A stretch of DNA of 21,749 nucleotides, from NCBI GenBank assembly GCA_964616985.1, contig CAZTVF010000089.1, positions 1 through 21,749 of the forward strand. Reading direction: 5' to 3'. Positions within the stretch are counted from its first letter, which is position 1, and every line of letters begins with the position of its first letter. The translations under genes were made by a program, and so were the position numbers. The notes beneath the pieces are model-generated. The model worked only from the letters and a program-made list of their open reading frames with translations. It was not told the origin of the DNA and ran no database searches. Origin of the DNA: CAZTVF01 sp964616985. Its GTDB lineage: Bacteria > Planctomycetota > Phycisphaerae > SM23-33. Of this stretch, positions 7,469-13,739 are shown one piece after another.

Positions 7469-7609
7469 AACCGGTAGGGCATGCAGGTTTTGGGCCGCAG
7501 GCCCAAGTTCTGCATGCCGCTCCCGTCGTCGCCCGGTGGATGGCGGCTGCATCTTGGCACGGCATGCAGAACCTGCCGCTGCGCGTCGGAACCTGCATGC
7601 CCTACGGTT
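7469..7609. repeat. nested inverted repeat overlapping the cinA 3' end
   Basis: Outer arms 7469-7489 and 7590-7609 pair over 20 bases with a one-base bulge. Inner arms 7508-7519 and 7560-7571 (TTCTGCATGCCG and its complement) pair perfectly over 12. Each half also folds on its own through GGCATGCAG with CTGCATGCC, and the left half has an inner TGGGCC-GCA-GGCCCA stem. The design is two REP-like hairpins in opposite orientation. The right outer arm contains the cinA stop codon (7602-7604). Confidence 0.75.
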
Positions 7610-8837
7610 GCGTGAGCAGCCGCAGGCGGAGGTAGTTCATGGCGCTGAGGGCGGCGCGGAGGCGGATCATGTCGCGGGCGCCGGGGAAGAGCGAGCGGTG
7701 GACCTCGGTGCCCAGGGGGCCGGCGAGGCCGATGTAGACCAGGCCCACGGGCTTGTGCTCCGTGCCGCCGCCGGGGCCGGCCACGCCGGTGATGCTGATC
7801 GCCCAGTCGCTGCCCAGCCGCTTGCGGCACGCGTCGGCCATCGCCGCGGCGACCGGTTCGCTCACGGCCCCGTGGGCGCCCAGCAGGTCCTCGCCCACGC
7901 CCAGTAGCGACTGCTTCAGCGCGTTGGCGTACGACACCACGCCGCCGAGGTAGTAGTCGCTGCTGCCCGAAACGCCCGTCAGCATCGTGCCCACCATGCC
8001 GCCGGTGCAGCTCTCTGCCGTCGTCAGCGTCTGCTTGCGCGTTCGCAGCAGCTCGCCCACGGCCGAGGCCATGGTCGCGTCGCCCTCGCCCACCACCAGC
8101 TCGCCCAGCCGCCGGCGGATCTCCGCCGCGACCGCCAGCGTCTTGTCGCGGGCCTCGGCGTCGGTATCGGCACAGGTGATGATGCGGATGGAGACCATGC
8201 CCGCGGCGACGGTCGTGCCGACCAGCGGGTTGGCGTCGCGCTTCATCAGGTCGGCGATCTGCATGCCGATGTCCGACTCGCCCGTGCCGAACGTGTGCAG
8301 GATGTGATGATGGATCACGCCCCCCAGGCGCGGCAGGTGCGGGGCGATCTGCTCCTCGTACATCACCTTCATCTCCGACGGCACGCCGGGCATGATGTAG
8401 ATGTCGGCGGCGCCCACGCGGGCGGCAAGGCCCGGGGCGGTGCCCATGCGGTTGTCGATGGCCCGCGCCCCGCGCGGAACCATCGCCTGGACCCGGTTGG
8501 CGGGCACCATCTGGCGCTCGCGGCGGCGGAACCACTCTTCGAGCTCCGCCAGGCACTTGGCGTCCATCACCAGCTCGGTGCCCAGCACGTCGGCCAGGGC
8601 CTGTCGCGTCAGGTCGTCCTCGGTGGGGCCCAGGCCGCCGGAAACGAGCACCACGTCGGCGACGGCTGCGGCCCGGCGCAGGGCGGCCGCGATGGCGGCC
8701 TGGTCGTCGCCGATCGTCCAGTGCTCGCGCGTGCTAATGCCCAGCCCCGAGAGCCTCTGGGCGAGGTAGGCGCTGTTGGTGTCCACGGTCTGGCCGGTGA
8801 TGAGTTCCTGTCCAATCGAGAGAATGACGGCGTTCAT
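7602..8837 (-). CDS. cinA: CinA family protein (nicotinamide-nucleotide amidase)
   Basis: 411 residues with two domains. Residues 4-170 are the MoCF-biosynthesis-like domain (ILSIGQELITGQTVDTNS at 5-22, GGLGPTEDD at 67-75), which in CinA homologues hydrolyses ADP-ribose or FAD pyrophosphate bonds. Residues about 258-405 are the PncC-type domain that deamidates nicotinamide mononucleotide in the pyridine nucleotide cycle, with TAESCTGG (273-280) and GVAGPGGG (351-358). Length and order are standard. A longer frame begins 11 codons upstream. I choose the ATG at 8835-8837 because MNAVILSIGQEL fits the family N-terminus and because this ATG overlaps the stop of the zinc-ribbon gene (ATGA), a typical coupling. 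The 3' end lies inside an inverted repeat. Competence-related naming is historical; uptake of DNA is not implied. Confidence 0.93.
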   Translation of the reverse strand: MNAVILSIGQELITGQTVDTNSAYLAQRLSGLGISTREHWTIGDDQAAIAAALRRAAAVADVVLVSGGLGPTEDDLTRQALADVLGTELVMDAKCLAELEEWFRRRERQMVPANRVQAMVPRGARAIDNRMGTAPGLAARVGAADIYIMPGVPSEMKVMYEEQIAPHLPRLGGVIHHHILHTFGTGESDIGMQIADLMKRDANPLVGTTVAAGMVSIRIITCADTDAEARDKTLAVAAEIRRRLGELVVGEGDATMASAVGELLRTRKQTLTTAESCTGGMVGTMLTGVSGSSDYYLGGVVSYANALKQSLLGVGEDLLGAHGAVSEPVAAAMADACRKRLGSDWAISITGVAGPGGGTEHKPVGLVYIGLAGPLGTEVHRSLFPGARDMIRLRAALSAMNYLRLRLLTQP

Positions 8838-8986
8838 GCTTGTTTTGCGTCCTCCAGCGGCAGGCGGCATCGCGGGCAGGTCCTCACCGGTCCCGGGGGC
8901 ACTTCCTCGCGGCTGAATAGTCTATGGCAGTGCGGGCAACGTATCATCTTCACGCGTGTCTCGTCTTTGGGCTCGCGTTGTTCCAT
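8834..8986 (-). CDS. 50-residue zinc-ribbon protein coupled to cinA
   Basis: A very small protein starting MEQREPKDET with two CxxC knuckles, CPHC at about residues 17-20 and CPRC at about 36-39 (MIRCPHCHRLF and VRTCPRCRLPL). This spacing predicts one structural zinc ribbon. There is no other domain, and no function can be assigned; nucleic-acid or protein binding is typical of such ribbons. The frame extends upstream to 9121, but that would overlap the divergent lipoprotein gene and its leader, and the upstream residues are not protein-like. Its TGA (8834-8836) overlaps the cinA ATG, so the two are probably translated together. No SD precedes the ATG, and a TACACT -10-like box ends six bases before it, suggesting a leaderless transcript. 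Confidence 0.7.
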   Translation of the reverse strand: MEQREPKDETRVKMIRCPHCHRLFSREEVPPGPVRTCPRCRLPLEDAKQA

Positions 8987-8992
8987 GGGCAC

Positions 8993-8998
8993 AGTGTA
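8993..8998 (-). promoter_or_regulatory. possible -10 box for the zinc-ribbon/cinA transcript
   Basis: TACACT on the minus strand (4/6 to TATAAT) six bases before the ATG at 8986. No good -35 is seen at 16-18 bases. The divergent lipoprotein promoter begins within 75 bases. Confidence 0.3.
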
Positions 8999-9066
8999 CC
9001 GCCCCCGCGGCGGCAGAGAAAGGCGGCAGGGAGGTGAGCGTCGCTTCCCCTGCGGACGCCGATGTG

Positions 9067-9072
9067 TATAAT
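9067..9072 (+). promoter_or_regulatory. -10 box of the lipoprotein gene
   Basis: A perfect TATAAT lies 38 bases before the GTG start. The -35 region (about 9044-9049) is poor. AGGAG at 9101-9105, five bases before GTG 9111, is a strong SD and decides that start over the ATG at 9126. Confidence 0.5.
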
Positions 9073-9110
9073 GAGCCGCCGTTATTTGACCGTCACAGAT
9101 AGGAGTCGTA

Positions 9111-9590
9111 GTGAACGTCAACCGAATGACCTACGCGATGCTGCTGGCCCTGGTGCTGCTGGCCGGCTGCGACAACAGCATTACCGACGAGACGGGGCAG
9201 GCCCCCGGCTCGGTGATCACCCCTCGCCGGACATGGCGGGTGATGGGCGACGTGCAGAACCCGGCCCAGGCCATCGACGGCAGCATCTCCACCGCCGCCA
9301 CGGCCTCGGGCAACTATGACAACGCCTCCATCACCATTGACCTGGGCAAGCCCTGCATCTTCAACCTCATCCAGATCGAGCACGGCAGCGATGAGCAAGG
9401 CTACGCCCGCCGCGCCTCGGTGCTCGTCAGCATCGACGGCGAGAAGTACGAACGCGTGGCCGAGGCCCCCGGCACGCGGAAGGTCACCAACATCAACCTG
9501 ATCACGCCGACGCTGGCCCGCTACGTCCGCATCCAGGCCAACATCTCCGGCCCGCGGCCCTGGTCCATCGCCGAGATCGTGATTCACTAG
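9111..9590 (+). CDS. small lipoprotein with F5/8 type C (discoidin-like) domain
   Basis: 159 residues. A signal peptide with lipobox LAGC ends at Cys20, so the mature protein should be lipid-anchored. Asp at position +2 would mean inner-membrane retention under the enterobacterial rule, which may not apply here. Residues about 38-158 match the F5/8 type C/CBM32 jelly-roll pattern: a variable N-terminal strand with AIDGSISTAATA (near 56-67), then ITIDLGKP, a central VLVSIDGEKYERVAEAP, and the closing ARYVRIQA...WSIAEIVIH. Such domains usually bind carbohydrate or lipid surfaces. No catalytic domain is attached. The GTG start is set by AGGAG five bases upstream. The radical SAM gene begins 55 bases downstream, so cotranscription is likely. 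Confidence 0.85.
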   Translation: MNVNRMTYAMLLALVLLAGCDNSITDETGQAPGSVITPRRTWRVMGDVQNPAQAIDGSISTAATASGNYDNASITIDLGKPCIFNLIQIEHGSDEQGYARRASVLVSIDGEKYERVAEAPGTRKVTNINLITPTLARYVRIQANISGPRPWSIAEIVIH

Positions 9591-9597
9591 ACAAAAC

Positions 9598-9649
9598 CGA
9601 AATCCGAAGCACGAAATACGAACGAATTCGAAACGCCAAGCACGAATGA
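9598..9649. repeat. heptamer array (CGAAATC type) running into a start codon
   Basis: CGAAATC, CGAAGCA, CGAAATA, then CGAA, CGAATT, CGAAACG, CCAAGCA, CGAATGA. The first 25 bases are identical to 14346-14370. The array starts seven bases after the lipoprotein stop, and its last unit supplies the ATG (9646) of the radical SAM gene. Confidence 0.75.
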
Positions 9650-11097
9650 ACGACACGGTTCCCAGCACGACGTCAGCTCCCGGCCACCGCAAGCGCCGGC
9701 TGCGGCTGATCAACCCGCGAAGCCCGCTGTCGTCGATCACCATGCCGGAGATCATCCGGCACATGACGTTCTCGCGCCGGGCGATCTTCATGCCGCTGAA
9801 CCTCGCGATCTGCGCCGCCGTCGTCCCCGACGGCTGGGACGTCGAGATCGTCGACGAGAACGTCACCGACCAACCCCACATGCCGGCGGCCGACGTCGAC
9901 GCCGTCGGCATCGGGGCGATGACCACCCAGGCGACGCGGGCGTATGCCCTGGCCGACGCCTACCGCGCGCTGGGCGTGCCGGTGATCATGGGCGGCATCC
10001 ACGCCTCGGCCCTGCCGCAGGAGGCGCTGAAGCACGCGACCATCGTCTGCCGCGGCGACGCCGAGGGCACGCTGCCCCACGCGCTGAACGGCCTGGTCGC
10101 CGGCAACCCCAGGGCGATCTACGACTGGAAGGAGTTCCCCGACGCCCCGATCGCCACGCCGCGAAAGGACCTGCTGAACCCCAAGGATTATCTCGTTTTC
10201 AACCCGATCCAGACCACTCGCGGCTGCCCGCACGGCTGCACGTTCTGCACCACGCCGGCGATCTTCGGCCGGCGGTTCCGCCAGCGGTCCATCGACGACA
10301 TCGTCCGCGAAATGCAGGCCGCCAAGGAACGATTCAACACGAAGGTGTTCATCTTTTCCGATGACGACGTCGCCGGCAACCACGCCTGGGCGATGCAGCT
10401 CTTCGAGGCCATCCGCCCGCTGAAGGTGCGGTGGGCTTCGCAGTGCGACATCCTGATCTCGCGGAACGACAAGTTGCTGGCGGCCATGCGCGACAGCGGC
10501 TGCATCGGCGTGATCCTGGGCCTCGAGAGTCCCAAGGCCGGCACGCTGCGCGAGGCCGGCAAGCGGTACGCCAACGCCGATGAGTACCTCGTGAACGCGC
10601 GGAAGATCCAATCGTACGGCATCAGCATCTGGGGCAGCTTCATCTTCGGCTTCGACAGCGACGACTGGCACGACTGCATGAAGGCCGTGCGCTTCGCACA
10701 GAAGGCCGAGCTGTGCATGAGCTGCTATCCCATCCTCACGCCGTACCCCGGCACGGCCGTGTTCGATCAGTACCGCGCCGAGGGCCGGCTGCTCACGGAG
10801 GACTGGGACAAGTACAACGGATCGACGGTCGTCTATACGCCCGCCCGGATGACCAGCATGCAGCTGCGGCACGCGCAGATGGCGGCATTCAACGAGTTCT
10901 ACTCGCTGCCCAGCGCGGTGCGGCGGCTGAAGATCCTGCCCTTCAAGCGGAACAGCTGGCTGGCGAACCTCGCGATTCATCGCGGGTTGCGGTACTATTA
11001 CGGCAAGAAGGGCCGCCCGCTGCCGTACTTCTCGGACTTCGACGCCTCCGACGCCGCCGCCCGTATCGCCCGGTCGCTGGGCGTGCCAAGGCCGTGA
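9646..11097 (+). CDS. B12-binding-type radical SAM protein
   Basis: 483 residues, cytosolic. The N-terminal part (about 20-155) is a Rossmann-like B12-binding-type domain, RLRLINPRSPLSS (18-30), then VEIVDENV, GIGAMTTQATRAYALADAYR (88-107) and GVPVIMGGIHAS (110-121). The radical SAM core follows, with the cluster-binding Cys194-PHG-Cys198-TF-Cys201 (TTRGCPHGCTFCTTP), and later GVILGLES and GISIWGSFIFGFDSDD. The C-terminal third (TPYPGTAVFDQY, EGRLLTEDWDKYNGSTVVYTPARMT) resembles the DUF4070 extension found in this class. Relatives do methylations or carbon-skeleton chemistry on lipids, hopanoids and natural products, but the substrate cannot be named. The ATG at 9646 has no SD, and no alternative in-frame ATG precedes the conserved LINPR, so it stands. 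It likely shares the lipoprotein transcript. Confidence 0.9.
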   Translation: MNDTVPSTTSAPGHRKRRLRLINPRSPLSSITMPEIIRHMTFSRRAIFMPLNLAICAAVVPDGWDVEIVDENVTDQPHMPAADVDAVGIGAMTTQATRAYALADAYRALGVPVIMGGIHASALPQEALKHATIVCRGDAEGTLPHALNGLVAGNPRAIYDWKEFPDAPIATPRKDLLNPKDYLVFNPIQTTRGCPHGCTFCTTPAIFGRRFRQRSIDDIVREMQAAKERFNTKVFIFSDDDVAGNHAWAMQLFEAIRPLKVRWASQCDILISRNDKLLAAMRDSGCIGVILGLESPKAGTLREAGKRYANADEYLVNARKIQSYGISIWGSFIFGFDSDDWHDCMKAVRFAQKAELCMSCYPILTPYPGTAVFDQYRAEGRLLTEDWDKYNGSTVVYTPARMTSMQLRHAQMAAFNEFYSLPSAVRRLKILPFKRNSWLANLAIHRGLRYYYGKKGRPLPYFSDFDASDAAARIARSLGVPRP

Positions 11098-11100
11098 TAG

Positions 11101-11128
11101 TAGCCAGTAGCCAGTAGCCGGTAGCAGA
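11101..11128. repeat. heptamer array (TAGCCAG type)
   Basis: TAGCCAG, TAGCCAG, TAGCCGG, TAGCAGA in perfect 7-base register, starting three bases after the radical SAM stop codon. A second array of the same family and orientation is at 11197-11231. The gap 11098-11271 (174 bases) holds these arrays, one hairpin and the SD of the next gene. Confidence 0.75.
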
Positions 11129-11152
11129 TCTTGGAATAGACGACGGCGGTGC

Positions 11153-11176
11153 CACCCCCAAACTTGTTTGGGGGTG
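11153..11176. repeat. perfect 11-bp hairpin between two heptamer arrays
   Basis: CACCCCCAAAC, TT, GTTTGGGGGTG. It lies downstream of the radical SAM gene and could stop or stabilise its transcript, but the following bases are not T-rich. Confidence 0.6.
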
Positions 11177-11196
11177 CGAACAAGCCACGATGCGGG

Positions 11197-11231
11197 CAGC
11201 CGGTGGCCAGTAGCCGGTAATCGGTGACGGG
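11197..11231. repeat. second TAGCCGG-type heptamer array
   Basis: CAGCCGG, TGGCCAG, TAGCCGG, TAATCGG, TGACGGG: five units in exact 7-base register, same orientation as 11101-11128. An 8-base direct repeat CGATTTAG (11241-11256) follows before the SD of the next gene. Confidence 0.65.
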
Positions 11232-11271
11232 GCTCCCAATCGATTTAGCGATTTAGAAAAAGAGGAATGAT

Positions 11272-11691
11272 ATGTCAGAGACATCCGCATCGCCGTCATC
11301 GGCTTCGACCCCGGGCAAGACTTCCCCTATGTTCACGCTGGTGGTGCTGGGGCTGATGCTGCTGATCATCGCGACACTGGCGGCCCTGTGGAACCGCGAG
11401 CGCACCGCTCGCATCACAGCGCAAAACAACTACGCGGCGTTGGCGCAGGAATACCAGAAGCTCCAGCAGACAGTCGGCTCGTTCCTGGGCGCGCCTTCGG
11501 CCATGGCCCCGCCCGCACATCGCGAGCGTCCCGTCGCTCGCGAGGACCTCACCCCGCAGACGCTCACCGTCGACGGCAAGAGCCGCCCCGTCTTCACCAT
11601 CAGCCCCAAGGCCGGCGAGCGGGTCGGCTTCGAGCCCGGCGACGTGATCATGATTGCCCCCGCGGCCAGCACGGAACCCGCGGCGAAGTAG
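11272..11691 (+). CDS. hypothetical single-pass membrane protein
   Basis: 139 residues, not recognised. Residues 1-19 are Ser/Thr/Pro-rich and polar. One hydrophobic helix follows (about 20-40, MFTLVVLGLMLLIIATLAAL). Residues about 42-72 are a likely coiled coil (RERTARITAQNNYAALAQEY and onward), then a Pro/Ala-rich linker. Residues about 95-131 could be a small beta domain (LTVDGKSRPVFTISPKAGERV...DVIMIAP). The topology suggests a short cytoplasmic tail with the rest outside, but this is a guess. The ATG has AGAGGA at 11261-11266, five bases upstream. Codon use matches the neighbours. It lies 174 bases after the radical SAM gene, past repeat arrays, and may have its own transcript. Confidence 0.7.
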   Translation: MSETSASPSSASTPGKTSPMFTLVVLGLMLLIIATLAALWNRERTARITAQNNYAALAQEYQKLQQTVGSFLGAPSAMAPPAHRERPVAREDLTPQTLTVDGKSRPVFTISPKAGERVGFEPGDVIMIAPAASTEPAAK

Positions 11692-11716
11692 TAGTCCACG
11701 GCCGCCAAACGCACTC

Positions 11717-11750
11717 GTAGGGACGATTGAAACGTTTCAGTCGTCCCTGC
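11717..11750. terminator. 34-base palindrome between convergent genes, possible bidirectional terminator
   Basis: Two 17-base halves (11717-11733 and 11734-11750) match as an inverted repeat at 15 positions without a spacer. It lies between the stop codons of the small membrane protein (+) and the LysE-family gene (-). No clear T-run follows on either side, so the terminator role is inferred from position. It may instead be another mobile palindromic repeat. Confidence 0.45.
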
Positions 11751-11781
11751 GGCCGCAAACAGATCTCGCTCTTCTTCTTCC

Positions 11782-11808
11782 GTGCAATTCGTGTAATTCG
11801 TGGACACT
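11782..11808. repeat. nonamer array (GTGTAATTC type)
   Basis: GTGCAATTC, GTGTAATTC, GTGGACACT: 9-base period, three units, in the 131-base gap between the convergent genes at 11691 and 11823. Confidence 0.45.
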
Positions 11809-11822
11809 CGCTGCTGCCCGCG

Positions 11823-12497
11823 TCAGTTCCACCAGTGGACGCCGATGGCGACGCCGACGCAGACGAGGGCGAAGATCAGCAGCATCACGCCGCACACCCC
11901 GTTGATGGTGCGGAAGAAGGCCGGGCCCAGGCGGTTGGGGCGGAAGCGGACGAGGAACGTCAGCAGCAGGAACCAGGACGTCAGGCCCGCGGCGGCGCCC
12001 ACCAGGCCCACACCCATCGTGCCAGGGCCCAGGATGATCTGCGCCTGCGAGATCCACTGCCCGCCGATGAGCAGCCAGTAGCCCGGCGTCAGCGGGTTGA
12101 TGACGGTCAGCACGATGCCGGTGCCCACGTCGGTCCACAGGTGGCGGGGGGGGCGGCTTCGCATGCGGCGGCGGCTGCGGACCATGTCCCGCAATCGCAT
12201 ACGGAACATCTTGACCAGCAGCAGCACGCCCAGGGGCGCCAGCACCAGCGCCCCGGCGATGGCGATGATCCGCTGCACGTGGGGGTTCTGCAGGTAGCTC
12301 AGTTGCTGGCCGCCCCACAGGATCAGGGCGAAATACATGAGGTCCATCATCACAGACCCCAGCCCGCACGCCAGCGTGTGCGTCCACTTGCCCAGCACGC
12401 CGCGATGGATCGCGACCATGTTCACCGGGCCAATGGGCGCCGCGGCCAGGAATCCCAGCCAGTACACCCACAGCAACATGTAAAGATAAGGGGCCAT
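11823..12497 (-). CDS. LysE-family transporter
   Basis: 224 residues with about six hydrophobic segments. The first helix carries the family signature GFLAAAPIGPVNMV (15-28). The second half repeats it as GTGIVLTVINPLTPGYW (125-141), with the Asn-Pro typical of the LysE/RhtB superfamily. Members export amino acids or related small molecules across the inner membrane, and the substrate is not predictable. A basic cytoplasmic loop (about 99-119, many Arg) separates the two halves, and the very short periplasmic tail ends in WWN. The ATG at 12495-12497 is the first of the frame. Upstream GGTGA is too close to be a good SD. It stands alone, convergent with the small membrane protein and divergent from mreC. 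Confidence 0.85.
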   Translation of the reverse strand: MAPYLYMLLWVYWLGFLAAAPIGPVNMVAIHRGVLGKWTHTLACGLGSVMMDLMYFALILWGGQQLSYLQNPHVQRIIAIAGALVLAPLGVLLLVKMFRMRLRDMVRSRRRMRSRPPRHLWTDVGTGIVLTVINPLTPGYWLLIGGQWISQAQIILGPGTMGVGLVGAAAGLTSWFLLLTFLVRFRPNRLGPAFFRTINGVCGVMLLIFALVCVGVAIGVHWWN

Positions 12498-12582
12498 TCA
12501 CCGCCGCAAAATAATGACTGCGTTGGATTTGAACCCAAAACATGGCGAAGGTCAAGGAGCGAGACGCAGACAGGCGGGCAGC

Positions 12583-12617
12583 AGCAAACGGTAAGCGGTA
12601 AACGGTAAACAGTAAAC
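12583..12617. repeat. heptamer array (GGTAAAC type)
   Basis: AGCAAAC, GGTAAGC, GGTAAAC, GGTAAAC, AGTAAAC: five units in exact register. It lies in the 258-base gap (12498-12755) between divergent lysE-like and mreC genes. A related array in inverted orientation follows at 12654-12688. Confidence 0.75.
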
Positions 12618-12653
12618 AGGAGGATGCGTAGCGAGTGACGACGTCTTTGTATT

Positions 12654-12688
12654 CAACTGCTTACTGGTTTCTGCTTATTGATTACCGC
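12654..12688. repeat. inverted partner of the GGTAAAC array
   Basis: Read on the minus strand: GCGGTAA, TCAATAA, GCAGAAA, CCAGTAA, GCAGTTG, five degenerate heptamers. With 12583-12617 it forms a facing pair separated by 36 bases that could fold into a long imperfect hairpin. Confidence 0.6.
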
Positions 12689-12738
12689 TGAGTCTCTCCA
12701 GCGATGCAGCGGGGCTTTTATTGGCGCCCCCCAGCAAG

Positions 12739-12744
12739 TATGAT
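12739..12744 (+). promoter_or_regulatory. -10 box for the mreC operon, near-leaderless
   Basis: TATGAT (5/6) ends 11 bases before the mreC ATG. A TTTATT at 12717-12722 is a weak -35 at 16 bases. No SD lies before the ATG; the bases there are the small palindrome GGCCGCTGGCC. Confidence 0.4.
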
Positions 12745-12755
12745 GGCCGCTGGCC

Positions 12756-13739
12756 ATGAGTTTCAAACTCACCAAGCGATCGACCCTGACCATCCTTCTG
12801 ATCGTCTCGGTCCTGATGACCATCTTCGGACGCGGCGTCTCGGGACGCCTGCGGCAGGTGGCGCACATCTTCGTCACTCCCCTGAGCGACGGCGGCATGT
12901 ACGTCGTCACGTCGCTCAAGTCCGGCGGCGATTCCAAGACCGCCCGCAGCCTGTCGGTCACCGAGGTCGAGCGTCTGCTGGCCGAGAACCAGCAGCTCAA
13001 GGGCCAGCTCGCCGAGGCCGACCGCCGCGCGATGGTCGACGCCGCCCGCTGGCGGCAGCAGATGGAGACCCTCCAGGGCCTCAAGTCCTCCTTCGTGCCC
13101 AAGGATGCCAACCTGCCCTGCGAGCTGATCCCCGCGCGCGTCGTGGCGACGGATTCGCTGCCATACGGCCAGATGCGCGTCATCAATCGCGGCCGCGCGT
13201 CGGGCGCGCAGGAAGGCGAGCCCGTGCTGTCGCGCCTGCTGATGACCGACCGGTCGAAGGAACTGCCCGGCAACCTGGCGGTGATCTCCAGCTCGGCCCT
13301 GGCCGGCTGCATCACGCCGCTGGGCGCGGGGCCCTTCACCTCGCAGATCCAGCTGGTGACCGACACGGGCTTCGAGATCAACTGCCGCGTGGTGCGGCAG
13401 ATCGACCCCAGCCGCCCGCGGCAGATCCAGGTGCTTTCGCAGGGGTCGGCGGCGATGGAGAAACTCAGCCCGGCCAACAACGCCCCGGTGATCGTCTCGG
13501 CCCGCGGCGACGGGGCCGGCGGCATGATCGTCAAGGACGTGGGCGACTATCACAACATCCAGCCGGGCGACTGGCTGATGACCAACGGCGACGACCCCTA
13601 CCTGCGGACGGAGATCCGCATCGGCACGGTGACGGAGGTCAAGCCCTCCGACAGCCATCACGTGACGCTCCGCATCGCGCCGGCGGTCAACTTCGCGGCG
13701 ATGCGCGACGTGTTCATCGTACACTGGAAACCCTTCTGA
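12756..13739 (+). CDS. mreC: rod shape-determining protein MreC
   Basis: 327 residues. One N-terminal membrane helix (about 10-26) is followed by a coiled coil (about 69-109, VTEVERLLAENQQLKGQLAE...) and then two beta domains. The pattern LPCELIPARVVATDSLPYGQMRVINRGRASGAQEGEPVL (119-157) and the later GDWLMTNGDDPYLRTEIRIGTVTEV are typical of MreC. The protein dimerises in the periplasm, where it activates the PBP2-RodA pair. The ATG at 12756 has no SD, and a -10 box lies directly upstream. Its TGA overlaps the mreD ATG by one base. mreB, usually upstream, is not here; a LysE-family gene lies there instead. Confidence 0.9.
   Translation: MSFKLTKRSTLTILLIVSVLMTIFGRGVSGRLRQVAHIFVTPLSDGGMYVVTSLKSGGDSKTARSLSVTEVERLLAENQQLKGQLAEADRRAMVDAARWRQQMETLQGLKSSFVPKDANLPCELIPARVVATDSLPYGQMRVINRGRASGAQEGEPVLSRLLMTDRSKELPGNLAVISSSALAGCITPLGAGPFTSQIQLVTDTGFEINCRVVRQIDPSRPRQIQVLSQGSAAMEKLSPANNAPVIVSARGDGAGGMIVKDVGDYHNIQPGDWLMTNGDDPYLRTEIRIGTVTEVKPSDSHHVTLRIAPAVNFAAMRDVFIVHWKPF

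Noticed and set aside
8838..8870. CinA start 11 codons upstream
   Set aside because: The added residues are unlike CinA N-termini, and the ATG at 8837 is coupled to the preceding stop.
12520..12545. tRNA-like T-arm (GGGTTCAAATCC on the minus strand)
   Set aside because: The stem does not extend to five pairs, and no acceptor stem, anticodon arm or D-arm fits upstream.
12704..13738. N-terminal extension of the MreD frame
   Set aside because: It overlaps mreC entirely in another frame. The ATG at 13739 gives normal MreD length and a coupled start.
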